Numbered from the stretch's first letter, positions 8,425 through 17,429 are shown. The stretch: 64,000 nucleotides of DNA from Bradyrhizobium sp. B097 (GCF_038957035.1 NZ_CP152412.1:6320501-6384500), one strand, 5' to 3'. Notes: generated from the letters alone by a model not told the origin. Numbers and translations are program-made.

Positions 8425-9246
8425 TCATTTCTTCCAGTCGATCACCCTCGTCCTGTCGCCGTCGAACTCCATGCTGCAGAACGTACCGCCCTGGTAATAG
8501 TCGCCGACGGGATCGGGCGGCAGCTTGGCCTGCTCGGCCATCGCGTGCTCGCGGAAGTCTTCGCCACGACCCGTTGGACGATAGCCGAGATCGTAGGCGC
8601 GGTGATTGTCCCACCACGAGCGCTCGTTGTAGGACGCGCCATACAGCACCTCGAAATGGATGTCGGGATGTTCAAGCCCGATGCGGCAGAGCTGCACCAG
8701 ATCCTCCGGCTTGAGCCAGATCGAGAGCCTGCGGTGATCGAGCGGCGCCTCGCCGAAATTGCCGATCCGGATGCAGGTCACCTTGATGCCGTGCTTGTCG
8801 GCATAGAGCGCGCCGACGCCTTCGCCGAACACCTTGCTCACCCCATAACGGCTGTCCGGCCGCGCGGTGACATCGGCACCGATGCGGTGATGGCGCGGGT
8901 AGAAGCCGACCGCATGATTGGACGAGGCGAAGATCACGCGCTTGACGCCCTTCTTGCGCGCCGCCTCGAACAGATTGTAGCAGCCGATGATGTTGGCCTG
9001 CAGGATCGCATCCCAGGAACCTTCGACCGAATAGCCGCCGAAATGCAGGATGCCGTCGACGCCTTCGCAGATCGCCTCGACCTCGGCGAGGTCGGCGAGA
9101 TCGGCCGCCTTGAATTTTTCGTTGCTGCCGAGATCGGCGGGAGGCTTGATGTCGCTGAGCAGGACATCCGGATAGATCGGCGGCAGCAGCTTGCGCAGGC
9201 TGGTGCCGATTCCCCCCGATGCGCCGGTCATCAATATGCGTGGCAT
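8425..9246 (-). CDS. udh: NAD-dependent uronate-dehydrogenase-like epimerase/dehydratase-fold protein
   Basis: This 273-residue extended short-chain dehydrogenase has the NAD motif TGASGGIG at its start and a catalytic YGVSK. It also shows residues I recall from bacterial uronate dehydrogenase: SSNHAVGFYPRHH, ARPDSRYGVSKVFGE, WWDNHRAYDLGY and a C-terminal PPDPVGDYYQGGTF. Uronate dehydrogenase oxidises glucuronate or galacturonate at C1 to an aldarolactone. The neighbouring lactonase, dehydratase and aldehyde dehydrogenase fit that oxidative route. The ATG at 9246 is chosen because the glycine motif follows directly and GAGGGA lies upstream; 9342 would add 32 unlikely residues. A different sugar substrate remains possible. 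Confidence 0.8.
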   Translation of the reverse strand: MPRILMTGASGGIGTSLRKLLPPIYPDVLLSDIKPPADLGSNEKFKAADLADLAEVEAICEGVDGILHFGGYSVEGSWDAILQANIIGCYNLFEAARKKGVKRVIFASSNHAVGFYPRHHRIGADVTARPDSRYGVSKVFGEGVGALYADKHGIKVTCIRIGNFGEAPLDHRRLSIWLKPEDLVQLCRIGLEHPDIHFEVLYGASYNERSWWDNHRAYDLGYRPTGRGEDFREHAMAEQAKLPPDPVGDYYQGGTFCSMEFDGDRTRVIDWKK

Positions 9247-9271
9247 GCCGTCCCTCGTCTTTCCTGTTTGC

Positions 9272-9292
9272 TGCGACCGAATTGCGGTCGCA
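9272..9292. promoter_or_regulatory. Inverted repeat between divergent udh-like and lactonase genes
   Basis: TGCGACCG and CGGTCGCA are perfect 8-base inverted arms around AATTG. The site is in the 113-base divergent promoter region. It differs from the ATTGNCAAT motif, so a second regulator may act here. No binding protein is evident. Confidence 0.45.
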
Positions 9293-9359
9293 GGCCGACA
9301 ATGATAGCAAACCATGCGCTCAAGGAAACACCATCGAAACACAACAACGAGAACAGCAA

Positions 9360-10322
9360 ATGTCCGATGTTCATTCCGCCGGCTGGCGTCCCGCGACCTG
9401 TTATCCCGATCCCGCGATCCACGCGCTCGACCCGCGCTTCGAGAAATACTGGCTGAAGCTCTCCGCCGTTGAGCGCATCGCCACCGGCCTGCGCTGGGCC
9501 GAAGGCCCGGTGTGGTTCGGCGATGGCCGCTACCTGTTGTGCAGCGACATCCCGAACCAGCGCATCCTCAAATGGGAGGAAGAGACCGGCGCGGTCAGCA
9601 TCTTCCGCAAGCCGTCGAACTTCGCCAACGGCAACACCCGCGATCGCCAGGGCCGGCTGATCACCTGCGAGCATGGCGGCCGCCGCGTGGTGCGCACCGA
9701 ATATGACGGATCGATTACGGTGCTGATCGATTCCTTCGGCGGCAAGCGGCTGAACTCGCCGAACGACGTCGTGGTGAAATCCGACGGCGCGATCTGGTTC
9801 ACCGATCCGATCTTCGGCCTGCTCGGCAATTACGAGGGCTACAAGGCCGATCCCGAGATCGAGCCCAACGTCTACCGGCTCGATCCCGAAACCGGCAAGG
9901 CCAGCATCGTCGCCGAGGGCGTGCTCGGCCCGAACGGGCTGTGCTTCTCGCCGGACGAGAAGATCCTCTATGTCGTGGAATCCCGCGGCGAGCCGAATCG
10001 CAAGATCCTGGCCTATGACGTCTCCGCTGACGGCAAGACGATCTCCAACAAGCGCGTGTTCATCGATGCCGGTCCCGGCACGCCTGACGGCATGCGCTGC
10101 GACATCGACGGCAATCTGTGGTGCGGTTGGGGCATGGGCGATCCCGAACTCGACGGCGTCGTCGTGTACGCGCCCGACGGCGTCATGATCGGCCGCATCG
10201 CGCTGCCGGAGCGCTGCGCCAACCTCTGCTTCGGCGGACTGAAGCGCAACCGCCTGTTCATGGCGGCCAGCCAGTCGATCTATGCGCTCTACGTCAACAC
10301 CCAGGGCGCGCTCGGCGGTTAG
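9360..10322 (+). CDS. SMP-30/gluconolactonase-family lactonase
   Basis: The 320-residue beta-propeller protein belongs to the SMP-30/gluconolactonase/LRE family, which hydrolyses sugar lactones with a divalent metal. The metal ligands are visible: Glu in WAEGPVWF, Asn in LNSPNDVVV, Asn in GPNGLCFSPDE and Asp in TPDGMRCD. Opposite the udh-like gene, it is the natural candidate to open the aldarolactone or aldonolactone formed by the dehydrogenase. The ATG at 9360 is chosen. The longer frame from 9219 runs through the divergent promoter and overlaps the start of the opposite gene. Confidence 0.9.
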   Translation: MSDVHSAGWRPATCYPDPAIHALDPRFEKYWLKLSAVERIATGLRWAEGPVWFGDGRYLLCSDIPNQRILKWEEETGAVSIFRKPSNFANGNTRDRQGRLITCEHGGRRVVRTEYDGSITVLIDSFGGKRLNSPNDVVVKSDGAIWFTDPIFGLLGNYEGYKADPEIEPNVYRLDPETGKASIVAEGVLGPNGLCFSPDEKILYVVESRGEPNRKILAYDVSADGKTISNKRVFIDAGPGTPDGMRCDIDGNLWCGWGMGDPELDGVVVYAPDGVMIGRIALPERCANLCFGGLKRNRLFMAASQSIYALYVNTQGALGG

Positions 10323-10331
10323 TTTTCTTTG

Positions 10332-10452
10332 GTCGTCCCGGCGAAAGCCGGGACCCATAACCACCGATGCATTTGGTTGAGCAAGCTCGGGCCGCAATCT
10401 TCGCAAAAACGAAGTCCAGTGGTAATGGGTCCCGGCCTTCGCCGGGACGACG
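10332..10452. repeat. Palindromic repeat, CGTCCCGGCGAAAGCCGGG family (copy 2, intact)
   Basis: The arms GTCGTCCCGGCGAAAGCC / GGCCTTCGCCGGGACGAC enclose GGGACCCATAACCACC and its imperfect partner GGTAATGGGTCCC. It is a good empty-site comparison for the IS110 insertion, because it has the uninterrupted join AAGCCGGGACCCATAACC. Confidence 0.9.
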
Positions 10453-10534
10453 ATCAAAAGTTACACCTCCAAAACGTCTGACGCCGGAGCGGTGATCCGC
10501 CCCGGCGCCAAAATGTTGTCTCTCGTGGCTCGGC

Positions 10535-11968
10535 TTACGCGGCGTTGTAGCCGGCGACCGCCTTGGCCTCGAGATATTCTTCCAGACCGTAGCGGCCCCA
10601 CTCGCGGCCGTTGCCGGACTGCTTGTAGCCACCGAACGGCGCGGAGCGCTCGTTCGGCACGCCCTGCAGGTTGACGTTGCCGGCGCGGATCTGGCGGCCG
10701 ACGCGGCGCGCGGTTTCCACGGTGTCGGCGGAGACGTAGCCGGCGAGACCGTAGGGCGTGTCGTTGGCGATCTTCACCGCCTCAGCCTCGTCCTTGGCGC
10801 CGAGGATGGTCAGCACCGGCCCGAAGATTTCCTCGCGCGCGATCGTCATGTCGTTGGTGACGTCGGCGAAGATGGTCGGACGGACATAGAAGCCCTTGTT
10901 GACGCCCTCGGGCAGGCCCGGACCACCGGCGACGAGCGTTGCGCCCTCGTCGATGCCCTTCTGGATCAGCGCCTGGATCTTGTCCCACTGGCCGCGGTTG
11001 ACGACCGGACCGATCGTCGTGCCGTCGGCGCGCGGATCGCCGGCCTTGGTCTTGTCGGCGACGCCCTTCGCGATCGCAGCCACTTCCTTCATCTTGGAGA
11101 GCGGCACGATCATGCGCGACGGCGCATTGCAGGACTGGCCCGAGTTGTTGAACATGTGCATCACGCCGCCGGTCACCGCCTTGGCGAGGTCGGCACCCTC
11201 GAGGATCACGTTCGGCGACTTGCCGCCGAGTTCCTGGCTGACGCGCTTCACGGTCGGCGCGGCGCGCTTGGCGACATCGACGCCGGCGCGGGTCGAGCCG
11301 GTGAACGAGATCATGTCGATGTCCGGATGCTCGCTCATCGCGGCACCCACCTCCGGGCCGAGGCCGTTGAGGAGGTTGAACACGCCCTTCGGCACGCCGG
11401 CTTCATGGAGGATTTCCGCGAAGATCAGCGCCGAGGTCGGGGTGAACTCCGACGGCTTCAGGATCATGGTGCAGCCGGCGGCGAGCGCGGGCGCGACCTT
11501 GCAGGCGATCTGGTTGAGCGGCCAGTTCCAGGGGGTGATCATGCCGACGACGCCGACCGGCTCGCGCACGATCACGGCGGTGCCCATGGTCTCCTCGAAC
11601 TCGTACTTCTTCAGCACTTCGAGGGTGTTCATGAGGTGGCCAAGGCCGGCGCCGGCCTGCAGCTTCTCGGCCATCGGCAGCGGAGCGCCCATCTCGTCGG
11701 AGACGGCGGCACCGATCTCCTTCATGCGGCCCTTGTAGACCTCGACGACCTTCGTGAGCAGCGCGATGCGCTCCTCGCGGCTGGTCTTGGAATAGGTCTC
11801 GAACGCGCGCTTGGCGGCGGCGACTGCCTTGTCGACGTCGGCCTTGGAGCCGAGCGCAATCTCATACATCGCTTCTTCGGTCGCCGGATTGACGACGGGG
11901 GTGGACTTGCCTTTGACGACGGGATCGACCCAGGCGCCATCGATGTAGAATTGCATACGATTGACCAT
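10535..11968 (-). CDS. NAD(P)-dependent aldehyde dehydrogenase
   Basis: The 477-residue ALDH-superfamily enzyme has the oxyanion Asn in TPWNWPLNQ, Lys in KPSEFTPTSA, general-base Glu in SQELGGKS, nucleophile Cys280 in NNSGQSCNAPSR, and EEIFGPVL. In this neighbourhood a 2-oxoglutarate-semialdehyde dehydrogenase, the last step of oxidative sugar-acid routes, is plausible but not shown by sequence alone. The ATG at 11968 has AAGAGG six bases upstream; the frame to 12121 is not needed. A palindromic repeat separates it from the upstream MdeB-like gene, which is on the same strand. Confidence 0.9.
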   Translation of the reverse strand: MVNRMQFYIDGAWVDPVVKGKSTPVVNPATEEAMYEIALGSKADVDKAVAAAKRAFETYSKTSREERIALLTKVVEVYKGRMKEIGAAVSDEMGAPLPMAEKLQAGAGLGHLMNTLEVLKKYEFEETMGTAVIVREPVGVVGMITPWNWPLNQIACKVAPALAAGCTMILKPSEFTPTSALIFAEILHEAGVPKGVFNLLNGLGPEVGAAMSEHPDIDMISFTGSTRAGVDVAKRAAPTVKRVSQELGGKSPNVILEGADLAKAVTGGVMHMFNNSGQSCNAPSRMIVPLSKMKEVAAIAKGVADKTKAGDPRADGTTIGPVVNRGQWDKIQALIQKGIDEGATLVAGGPGLPEGVNKGFYVRPTIFADVTNDMTIAREEIFGPVLTILGAKDEAEAVKIANDTPYGLAGYVSADTVETARRVGRQIRAGNVNLQGVPNERSAPFGGYKQSGNGREWGRYGLEEYLEAKAVAGYNAA

Positions 11969-12130
11969 CGGAAACCTCTTGTAGGGGGCGTATGGATAAG
12001 GGGAACGGAAAGCGTTCGGCAGGCATCCTTGCACGAAAGCAGGGCGAATTGAACCCGCCATATGCGGGGCGCGGCTCGTGCACGCCCAGGGGATATAAGG
12101 TCGGTTGCGCGCAGCTGGCAAGGTCGCCTT

Positions 12131-12273
12131 CGTCGCCCCGGCGAAGGTCGGGGCCCATAACCACCGACAGCAATTGGTAAGGGAGCTGTTAAAGCGAGTC
12201 GCGCTTACTTACTTCCACTTGTGGTTATGGATCCCGGCCCCCGTGCGCAATTGCGCACTCGGCCGGGATGACG
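12131..12273. repeat. Palindromic repeat, CGTCCCGGCGAAAGCCGGG family (copy 3, diverged)
   Basis: CGTCGCCCCGGCGAAGGTC and CCATAACCACC on the left pair imperfectly with GTGGTTATGGATCCCGG and GGCCGGGATGACG on the right. It carries the same TGCGCAATTGCGCA inner palindrome as the copy at 3943. Confidence 0.85.
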
Positions 12274-12291
12274 ATGGGGAAAGATCCCCTA

Positions 12292-14658
12292 TTACACCGC
12301 CATCTTGCGATGCCGCACCGGGGCGCCGACCGAGAGGCTTTCCGCCGCGTCGATGATGGCGTTGGCGTCGATGCCATAGTGCCGGTAGAGGTCTCCGATC
12401 GTCCCGGTCTGGCCGAAATGCTCGACGCCGAGCGCCTCGAGGCGGTGGCCGCGCACGCTGCCGAGCCAGCCGAGCGAGGCCGGATGGCCGTCGATCACGG
12501 TCACGATGCCGCAGTCGCGGCCGAGCGGCGCCAGCATCCGCTCGATATGACTCAGATGCTGCGTGCCACGGCGGTCGCGGCGCAAATTCCGCGCGGCGGA
12601 CCAACCCGCATAGAGCCGGTCGGCCGAGGTGACCGCCAGGAGACCAACATCGCGGTGGCTCTCGCCGATCAGGCCGACCGCCTCGATCGCCTCCGGCGCG
12701 ACGGTGCCGGTATACGCAACAACGATGTCGCAGTTCGGGCCCGGCTTGCGCATCCAGTAGGCGCCATCGGTGATGTCGCGCTGCAGGTCCGGTGTCATGA
12801 TCCGCTGCGGTTGCTCCAGCGTCCGGGTCGAGAGTCGCAAGTAAACCGAACCACCCTCGGCGCCCTCGCGCTGCATGTGGCCGAAGCCCCAGCCCATGAT
12901 CACGGCAAGTTCATCGACGAACGCCGGATCGAACGAGGCGAGCCCGTCCTGCCCGATCCCGATCAACGGCGTCTTGATCGACTGATGCGCGCCGCCTTCC
13001 GGCGCCAGCGAAATGCCCGACGGCGTCGCCGCCACCATGAAGCGGGCGTCCTGGTAGCAGGCGTAGTTCAACGCATCGAGGCCGCGCTCGATGAAGGGGT
13101 CGTAGAGCGTGCCGACCGGCAGCAGCCGTGTTCCGTTGATCTGCTGCGACAGGCCGAGCGCCGACAGCATGATGAACAGATTCATCTCGGCGATGCCGAG
13201 CTCGAGGTGCTGGCCCTTCGGCGAATATTCCCAGGTGTAGGCTGACGGGATCTTCTCCTGCCGGAACAGGTCGTGGTTCTCCGCCTTCGCGAACAGGCCG
13301 CGGCGGTTGACCCAGGCGCCGAGATTGGTCGACACGGTGACGTCGGGCGAAACGGTGACGATGCGCGACGCAAGCTCGCTGTCGCCGCGCGCCAGCTCGT
13401 GCAGCACCAGGCCAAAACCCTGCTGCGTCGACATCTGCGCCGAGGCCTTGAAGGCCAGCCGCTCCGGCACGTCGATTTCAGGCGCCGAGAGCCGGCGGCG
13501 CCCCTCGCGGTTGAACGGCGCCTCGGCCAGGAACGCCTCGAGCTTCGCGGGCTCCTGCGCCAGGCCCTCGAATTTGTCCCACTCATGGCCGGTGCGGATG
13601 TTCTGCGCAGCGCGCCACTTCTCCATCTGCGCGACCGTCATCAGGCCGGCGTGGTTGTCCTTGTGGCCCTGCATCGGCAGGCCAACGCCCTTGATGGTGT
13701 AGGCGATGAAGCACACCGGACGATCATGGTCGATCGCCTCGAAGGCCTCGATCATGCTCGCCATGTCGTGGCCGCCAAGATTCGACATCAGCGCCAGCAG
13801 TTCGTCGTCGCTGCGGCGATCGATCAGCGCCGACACGTCGCCCTGGTCGCCGATATCGTCACGCAGATGCTTGCGGAACGCCGCGCCGCCCTGGAAGCAG
13901 AGCGCCGCGTACATCTGGTTCGGACAATTGTCGATCCAGCGCCGCAGCGCTTCGCCGCCGGGCTCGGCGAACGCCTCGAGCATCAGCTTGCCGTACTTCA
14001 CGATCACCACGTCCCAGCCGAAATTGCGGAACATGGTCTCGAACTTGGCCCACAGCCCCTCGCGCACCACGGCGTCGAGCGACTGCCTGTTGTAGTCGAC
14101 CACCCACCAGGTGTTGCGCAGGCCGTGCTTCCAGCCCTCCAGCAGCGCCTCGAAGATGTTGCCCTCGTCCATCTCGGCGTCGCCGACCAGCGCGATCATG
14201 CGGCCCTCGGGCCGGTCCTTCAGCCAGCCGTGCGCCTTGACGTAGTCCTGCACCAGCGAGGCGAACAGCGTCTGCGCCACGCCGAGGCCGACCGAGCCGG
14301 TGGAGAAGTCGACGTCGTCAGTGTCCTTGGTGCGCGATGGATAGGACTGCGCGCCCTTGTAGCCGCGGAAATTCTCCAGCTTGTCGCGGGTCTGGTGGCC
14401 GAACAGATACTGGATCGCATGGAACACCGGGCTCGCATGCGGCTTCACCGCGACGCGATCCTGCGGCCGCAGCACCGAGAAATAAAGCGCCGACATGATG
14501 TTGGCGAGCGAGGCCGACGAGGCCTGATGGCCGCCGACTTTCAGCCCGTCGGCCGACGGCCGCACATGGTTGGCATGGTGGATGGTCCACGACGACAGCC
14601 ACAGCACCTTGCGGGCCAGGGCTGTGAGCATGTCGAGGCGTTCAGGCGCGATTCCCAT
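12292..14658 (-). CDS. Homodimeric 2-oxoacid dehydrogenase E1 / transketolase-like (MdeB-like)
   Basis: This 788-residue thiamine-diphosphate enzyme has transketolase-type architecture. The N-terminal ThDP domain has the GDAEMDEGN motif followed by VVDYNRQSLD. The central pyrimidine domain has HLELGIAEMNLF, whose Glu activates the cofactor. A C-terminal transketolase domain follows. Length and motifs fit AceE-type E1 subunits, and especially the MdeB alpha-ketobutyrate dehydrogenases. In Pseudomonas mdeB is controlled by a divergent Lrp/AsnC regulator, the same arrangement as here. No methionine gamma-lyase gene (mdeA) is adjacent, so the substrate is uncertain. ATG 14658 is preceded by GGGAG; a longer frame to 14724 runs into the regulator's promoter. 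Confidence 0.82.
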   Translation of the reverse strand: MGIAPERLDMLTALARKVLWLSSWTIHHANHVRPSADGLKVGGHQASSASLANIMSALYFSVLRPQDRVAVKPHASPVFHAIQYLFGHQTRDKLENFRGYKGAQSYPSRTKDTDDVDFSTGSVGLGVAQTLFASLVQDYVKAHGWLKDRPEGRMIALVGDAEMDEGNIFEALLEGWKHGLRNTWWVVDYNRQSLDAVVREGLWAKFETMFRNFGWDVVIVKYGKLMLEAFAEPGGEALRRWIDNCPNQMYAALCFQGGAAFRKHLRDDIGDQGDVSALIDRRSDDELLALMSNLGGHDMASMIEAFEAIDHDRPVCFIAYTIKGVGLPMQGHKDNHAGLMTVAQMEKWRAAQNIRTGHEWDKFEGLAQEPAKLEAFLAEAPFNREGRRRLSAPEIDVPERLAFKASAQMSTQQGFGLVLHELARGDSELASRIVTVSPDVTVSTNLGAWVNRRGLFAKAENHDLFRQEKIPSAYTWEYSPKGQHLELGIAEMNLFIMLSALGLSQQINGTRLLPVGTLYDPFIERGLDALNYACYQDARFMVAATPSGISLAPEGGAHQSIKTPLIGIGQDGLASFDPAFVDELAVIMGWGFGHMQREGAEGGSVYLRLSTRTLEQPQRIMTPDLQRDITDGAYWMRKPGPNCDIVVAYTGTVAPEAIEAVGLIGESHRDVGLLAVTSADRLYAGWSAARNLRRDRRGTQHLSHIERMLAPLGRDCGIVTVIDGHPASLGWLGSVRGHRLEALGVEHFGQTGTIGDLYRHYGIDANAIIDAAESLSVGAPVRHRKMAV

Positions 14659-14743
14659 GGCAATGCTCCCAGCGAATATGCCCGATGTTACTGCCGCGGC
14701 GGCCGCCGAAAATCTCAATTCCACGCGACAGCACAGGAAAAAT

Positions 14744-14758
14744 TGGGATAAATTCCCA
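14744..14758. promoter_or_regulatory. Candidate Lrp/AsnC operator
   Basis: TGGGA-TAAAT-TCCCA is a perfect 5-base inverted repeat around an AT-rich centre. It is placed 32-46 bases before the Lrp-type gene and about 86-100 bases before the divergent E1 gene. The shape and position suit an Lrp/AsnC site; binding is inferred. Confidence 0.5.
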
Positions 14759-14789
14759 CGATCCGGCCCTCACCTGCGAGTTCATCCCA

Positions 14790-15251
14790 ATGCCTGCCCT
14801 CGACGCCATCGACCGCAAGATCCTGAGTCTGCTCCAGACCGACAGCCGCATGACCATGCAGGAGCTCGCCGACAAGGTCGGGCTGTCGGTGTCGCCCTGC
14901 CATCGCCGGGTCAAGCTGCTCGAGGAGCGCGGCGTGATCTCTCGCTACATCGCAACCGTCGACCAGAAATCGCTCGGGCTGCATGTCTCGGTGTTCATCT
15001 CGATCAAGCTCGCACGCCAGAAGGAGGAAGACCTCAACCGCTTCGCGCGCGCGATCTCGAAATGGGACGAGGTGCTCGAGTGCTATTTGATGACCGGCAA
15101 CCGCGACTATCTCTTGCGCGTCGTCGCCGCCGACCTCTCCTCCTATGAGGCGTTCCTGAAGAACAAGCTGACCCGGCTCGACGGCATCGCCTCGATCGAG
15201 TCGAGCTTTGCGCTGAGCCAGGTGAAGTATTCGACGGCGTTGCCGGTGTGA
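14790..15251 (+). CDS. Lrp/AsnC-family transcriptional regulator
   Basis: The 153-residue protein starts PALDAIDRKILSLLQTDSR, the hallmark of Lrp/AsnC proteins. A helix-turn-helix (MQELADKVGLSVSPCHRRVK) follows, then a RAM ligand-binding domain with VLECYLMTGNRDYLLRVV. The ATG at 14790 is chosen because it gives the usual length and first residues; upstream frames cross the promoter. It is divergent from the MdeB-like E1 gene and probably activates it in response to an amino acid or 2-oxoacid. Confidence 0.93.
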   Translation: MPALDAIDRKILSLLQTDSRMTMQELADKVGLSVSPCHRRVKLLEERGVISRYIATVDQKSLGLHVSVFISIKLARQKEEDLNRFARAISKWDEVLECYLMTGNRDYLLRVVAADLSSYEAFLKNKLTRLDGIASIESSFALSQVKYSTALPV

Positions 15252-15292
15252 GGGCGCTGGTTGATAACTCCAGCCGTGCCAACACCACGATG

Positions 15293-15413
15293 TCGTCCTG
15301 GCGAAAGCCAGGACCCATAACCACCGCATTTGGTGATGGATGGAATCGCGGCCCCAGCGTCATGCATCGGCAAACAATTGGGGTAATGGGTCCTGGCTTT
15401 CGCCAGGACGACG
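15293..15413. repeat. Palindromic repeat, CGTCCCGGCGAAAGCCGGG family (copy 4, CGTCCTGG variant)
   Basis: GTCGTCCTGGCGAAAGCC and AGGACCCATAACCACC are mirrored by TGGGTCCTGGCTTTCGCC and AGGACGAC at the other end. The compensating C-to-T and G-to-A changes in both arms keep the stem paired. It lies in the 510-base gap 15252-15761, which has no supportable gene. Confidence 0.9.
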
Positions 15414-15476
15414 ATGAGGATGAGTCGCCATTCAAGATGTCAAACAGCGCGATAATCATCACCCGCGCATGCGCAT

Positions 15477-15544
15477 CCGGTGATCCAGTATTCCAGGGAC
15501 GCCCGTGCTTGAACCGAGAGGCCGCGGCGTACTGGATCGCCCGG
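15477..15544. repeat. Short palindromic repeat of a different family
   Basis: CCGGTGATCCAGTA at the left and TACTGGATCGCCCGG at the right are near-perfect inverted arms around about 40 bases. The remainder of the gap, 15545-15761, holds only spurious frames. Confidence 0.6.
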
Positions 15545-15761
15545 TCCCGTCTCCGTAAAGGCTGGGGAAGCAGTTGCGCATCCGTACGTCGGGCAACTCA
15601 GTGATTGGCACCACAGCCGCGGTGAACCAAGCCGGATGTTGCCCTGGCCCCAAGTTCCATCCGGCAAAATAGATCACCGCGACCAGATCGTCGCGGGAAC
15701 CCAGCGGCGGCCTTCGATGTTGATGTCAGGTATCACTGAGTATCCGAAGGGGTGAGAACAG

Positions 15762-17351
15762 ATGCTGAGGGCTGCCCGCAACAGATGCACCGTGTTGAAG
15801 TTCGCCGCGATCCTTGCAGTCGCGGCATCGACCGCGCTGTTCGCAGGCAGCGTCTATGCTCGCGGCGGCGGAGGTCATGGCGGCGGCGGACATGGCGGTG
15901 GAGGTCACGGCGGCGGCGGCTTTCATGGTGGCGGAGGCGGCTTCCATGGTGGTGGTTTCCACGGCGGCGGATTTCACGCCAGCGGCGCTCGTGGCGGCGG
16001 CTTTCACACCATTCATCCCGCTGCAAGAGGAGGCACGAGGCTCAGCGGCGGCTCCGCTGCGCGTCATTCCCAATTCCGTCCAGCCGCTCACGCTGCGCGC
16101 ACCGCGCCGAACGTAGCTGCCGGCCAACGTGCCGCCTCACCCGCTGCGATGCGGCACAATGCGAGCGCCGTGGGGCACGCGTTGGCCTCACGCCAGATCA
16201 GCACCGCCCTGCGCCAGCCTGGCGGCTTGCGCAATCCGATGACGCGCGCCGCGATCACGACGGCCGCCGCCGGAGCCGCCATGGGTGGCGTTGGGTGGTG
16301 GCGCCATCCGAATGGCGGCTATGGCTGGGTCGGCCCGATCTTCTGGCCGTATGCCTATTACGATCTTTATGACTACGCCTGGTGGGGCGGGGGCTATGAC
16401 CCGTACTTCTGGGATTACGGCTATGGCGATCTGTATGCCGGCCTGTTCGGTCCCTATGACTACGATGCCTTGAGCGGCTATGCCTATTACCTGCCCGGCT
16501 ATGCCGGTCCCCGGCCGCCGCCCACGGGTCGATCGCGCGCCACCGCTCAGACCACAACCCTTGCCGACATGTGCGGCAGCGACAGAAGCGATATCGCGGG
16601 CTTCCCGATCGAGCAATTCCGCAGCGCCATCCAGCCCAATGCGGAGCAGAGCACCGCGCTCGACGACCTCGCCAGCGCATCGCAAAAGGCGTCCGCGACC
16701 ATTCTCAATTCATGCCCCAAGGACGTGCCGCTGACGGCGCCGAGCCGCCTCGCCGCGATGCAGCAGCGCCTCCAGGCCATGCGCGACGCAGTCGGGATCC
16801 TTCAGCCGGCGCTGGAGAGGTTCTATGGGCTGCTCAGCGACGACCAGAAAGCGAAGGTGACCGCGCTGGTGGCAGATCAGCACCGTGGCCAGCGCGAGGC
16901 GACGGCGGACAACGGCAACTGCAATACGGCGCAGCCCGCCGCCATCGCATGGCCCGGCGACATCATCGAACGCAACGTCAAGCCAACCGATGCACAGCGT
17001 GCGAGCCTCGATGCCTTGCGGGACGCTGCGACAAAGGCCGAGGACACCCTGAAATCGTCCTGTCCGCCCACCGATGCGCGCACGCCACCGGCACGCCTTG
17101 CGGCGGTCGGAGCGAGACTCGATTCCATGCTTCAGGCGATCGGGACGGTACGTCCGGCCGTGGACACTTTCTACAGCGCGCTCAGCGACGAGCAGAAGGC
17201 TGCGTTCGACGCTGTCGGCCCCGAGCGGGACGGCGGCAGGAGCGCGATGGCCGCCGCAGGCGGTGACGAACCGCCGCGAAGCCGTCATCGCCGCCATCAC
17301 CATCATGGTCCGAATGTCGGCGGCATGATCTTCCGGATGATCGGCTTGTAA
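15762..17351 (+). CDS. Exported Gly/His-rich protein with duplicated LTXXQ-like domains
   Basis: This 529-residue protein has a signal sequence (residues 1-33, ending VYA). A glycine/histidine-rich stretch of repeated GGGGH, GGGFH units fills residues about 34-85. A hydrophobic, aromatic segment (WPYAYYDLYDYAWWGGG) follows, and then two copies of a helical domain. Each copy has a Cys pair, an AxRLAAxxxRLxxM helix and a closing LSDDQKAK or LSDEQKAAF motif, of the Spy/CpxP LTXXQ type. The copies start near residues 270 and 387. Spy-like domains bind unfolded proteins, and His-rich tracts can bind metal; both roles are inferred. The tail RHRRHHHHGP is basic. Confidence 0.75.
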   Translation: MLRAARNRCTVLKFAAILAVAASTALFAGSVYARGGGGHGGGGHGGGGHGGGGFHGGGGGFHGGGFHGGGFHASGARGGGFHTIHPAARGGTRLSGGSAARHSQFRPAAHAARTAPNVAAGQRAASPAAMRHNASAVGHALASRQISTALRQPGGLRNPMTRAAITTAAAGAAMGGVGWWRHPNGGYGWVGPIFWPYAYYDLYDYAWWGGGYDPYFWDYGYGDLYAGLFGPYDYDALSGYAYYLPGYAGPRPPPTGRSRATAQTTTLADMCGSDRSDIAGFPIEQFRSAIQPNAEQSTALDDLASASQKASATILNSCPKDVPLTAPSRLAAMQQRLQAMRDAVGILQPALERFYGLLSDDQKAKVTALVADQHRGQREATADNGNCNTAQPAAIAWPGDIIERNVKPTDAQRASLDALRDAATKAEDTLKSSCPPTDARTPPARLAAVGARLDSMLQAIGTVRPAVDTFYSALSDEQKAAFDAVGPERDGGRSAMAAAGGDEPPRSRHRRHHHHGPNVGGMIFRMIGL

Positions 17352-17373
17352 GGCGCGCCATCGCCTCGCGCCT
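17351..17373. terminator. Weak terminator-like hairpin after the LTXXQ-type gene
   Basis: AGGCGCG and CGCGCCT form a 7-base stem starting at the last base of the stop codon. No T-run follows, so this is only a candidate. Confidence 0.3.
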
Positions 17374-17429
17374 ATGGCGGTGACACATCCCGCGGTATCT
17401 CAACGGGGCAACCAGCCGGAGCAACCAGG

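Noticed and set aside
15440..15667. Possible 75-residue gene on the - strand in the gap before the LTXXQ-type gene
   Set aside because: It is largely a translation of a palindromic repeat (15477-15544), with no ribosome site and no family resemblance.
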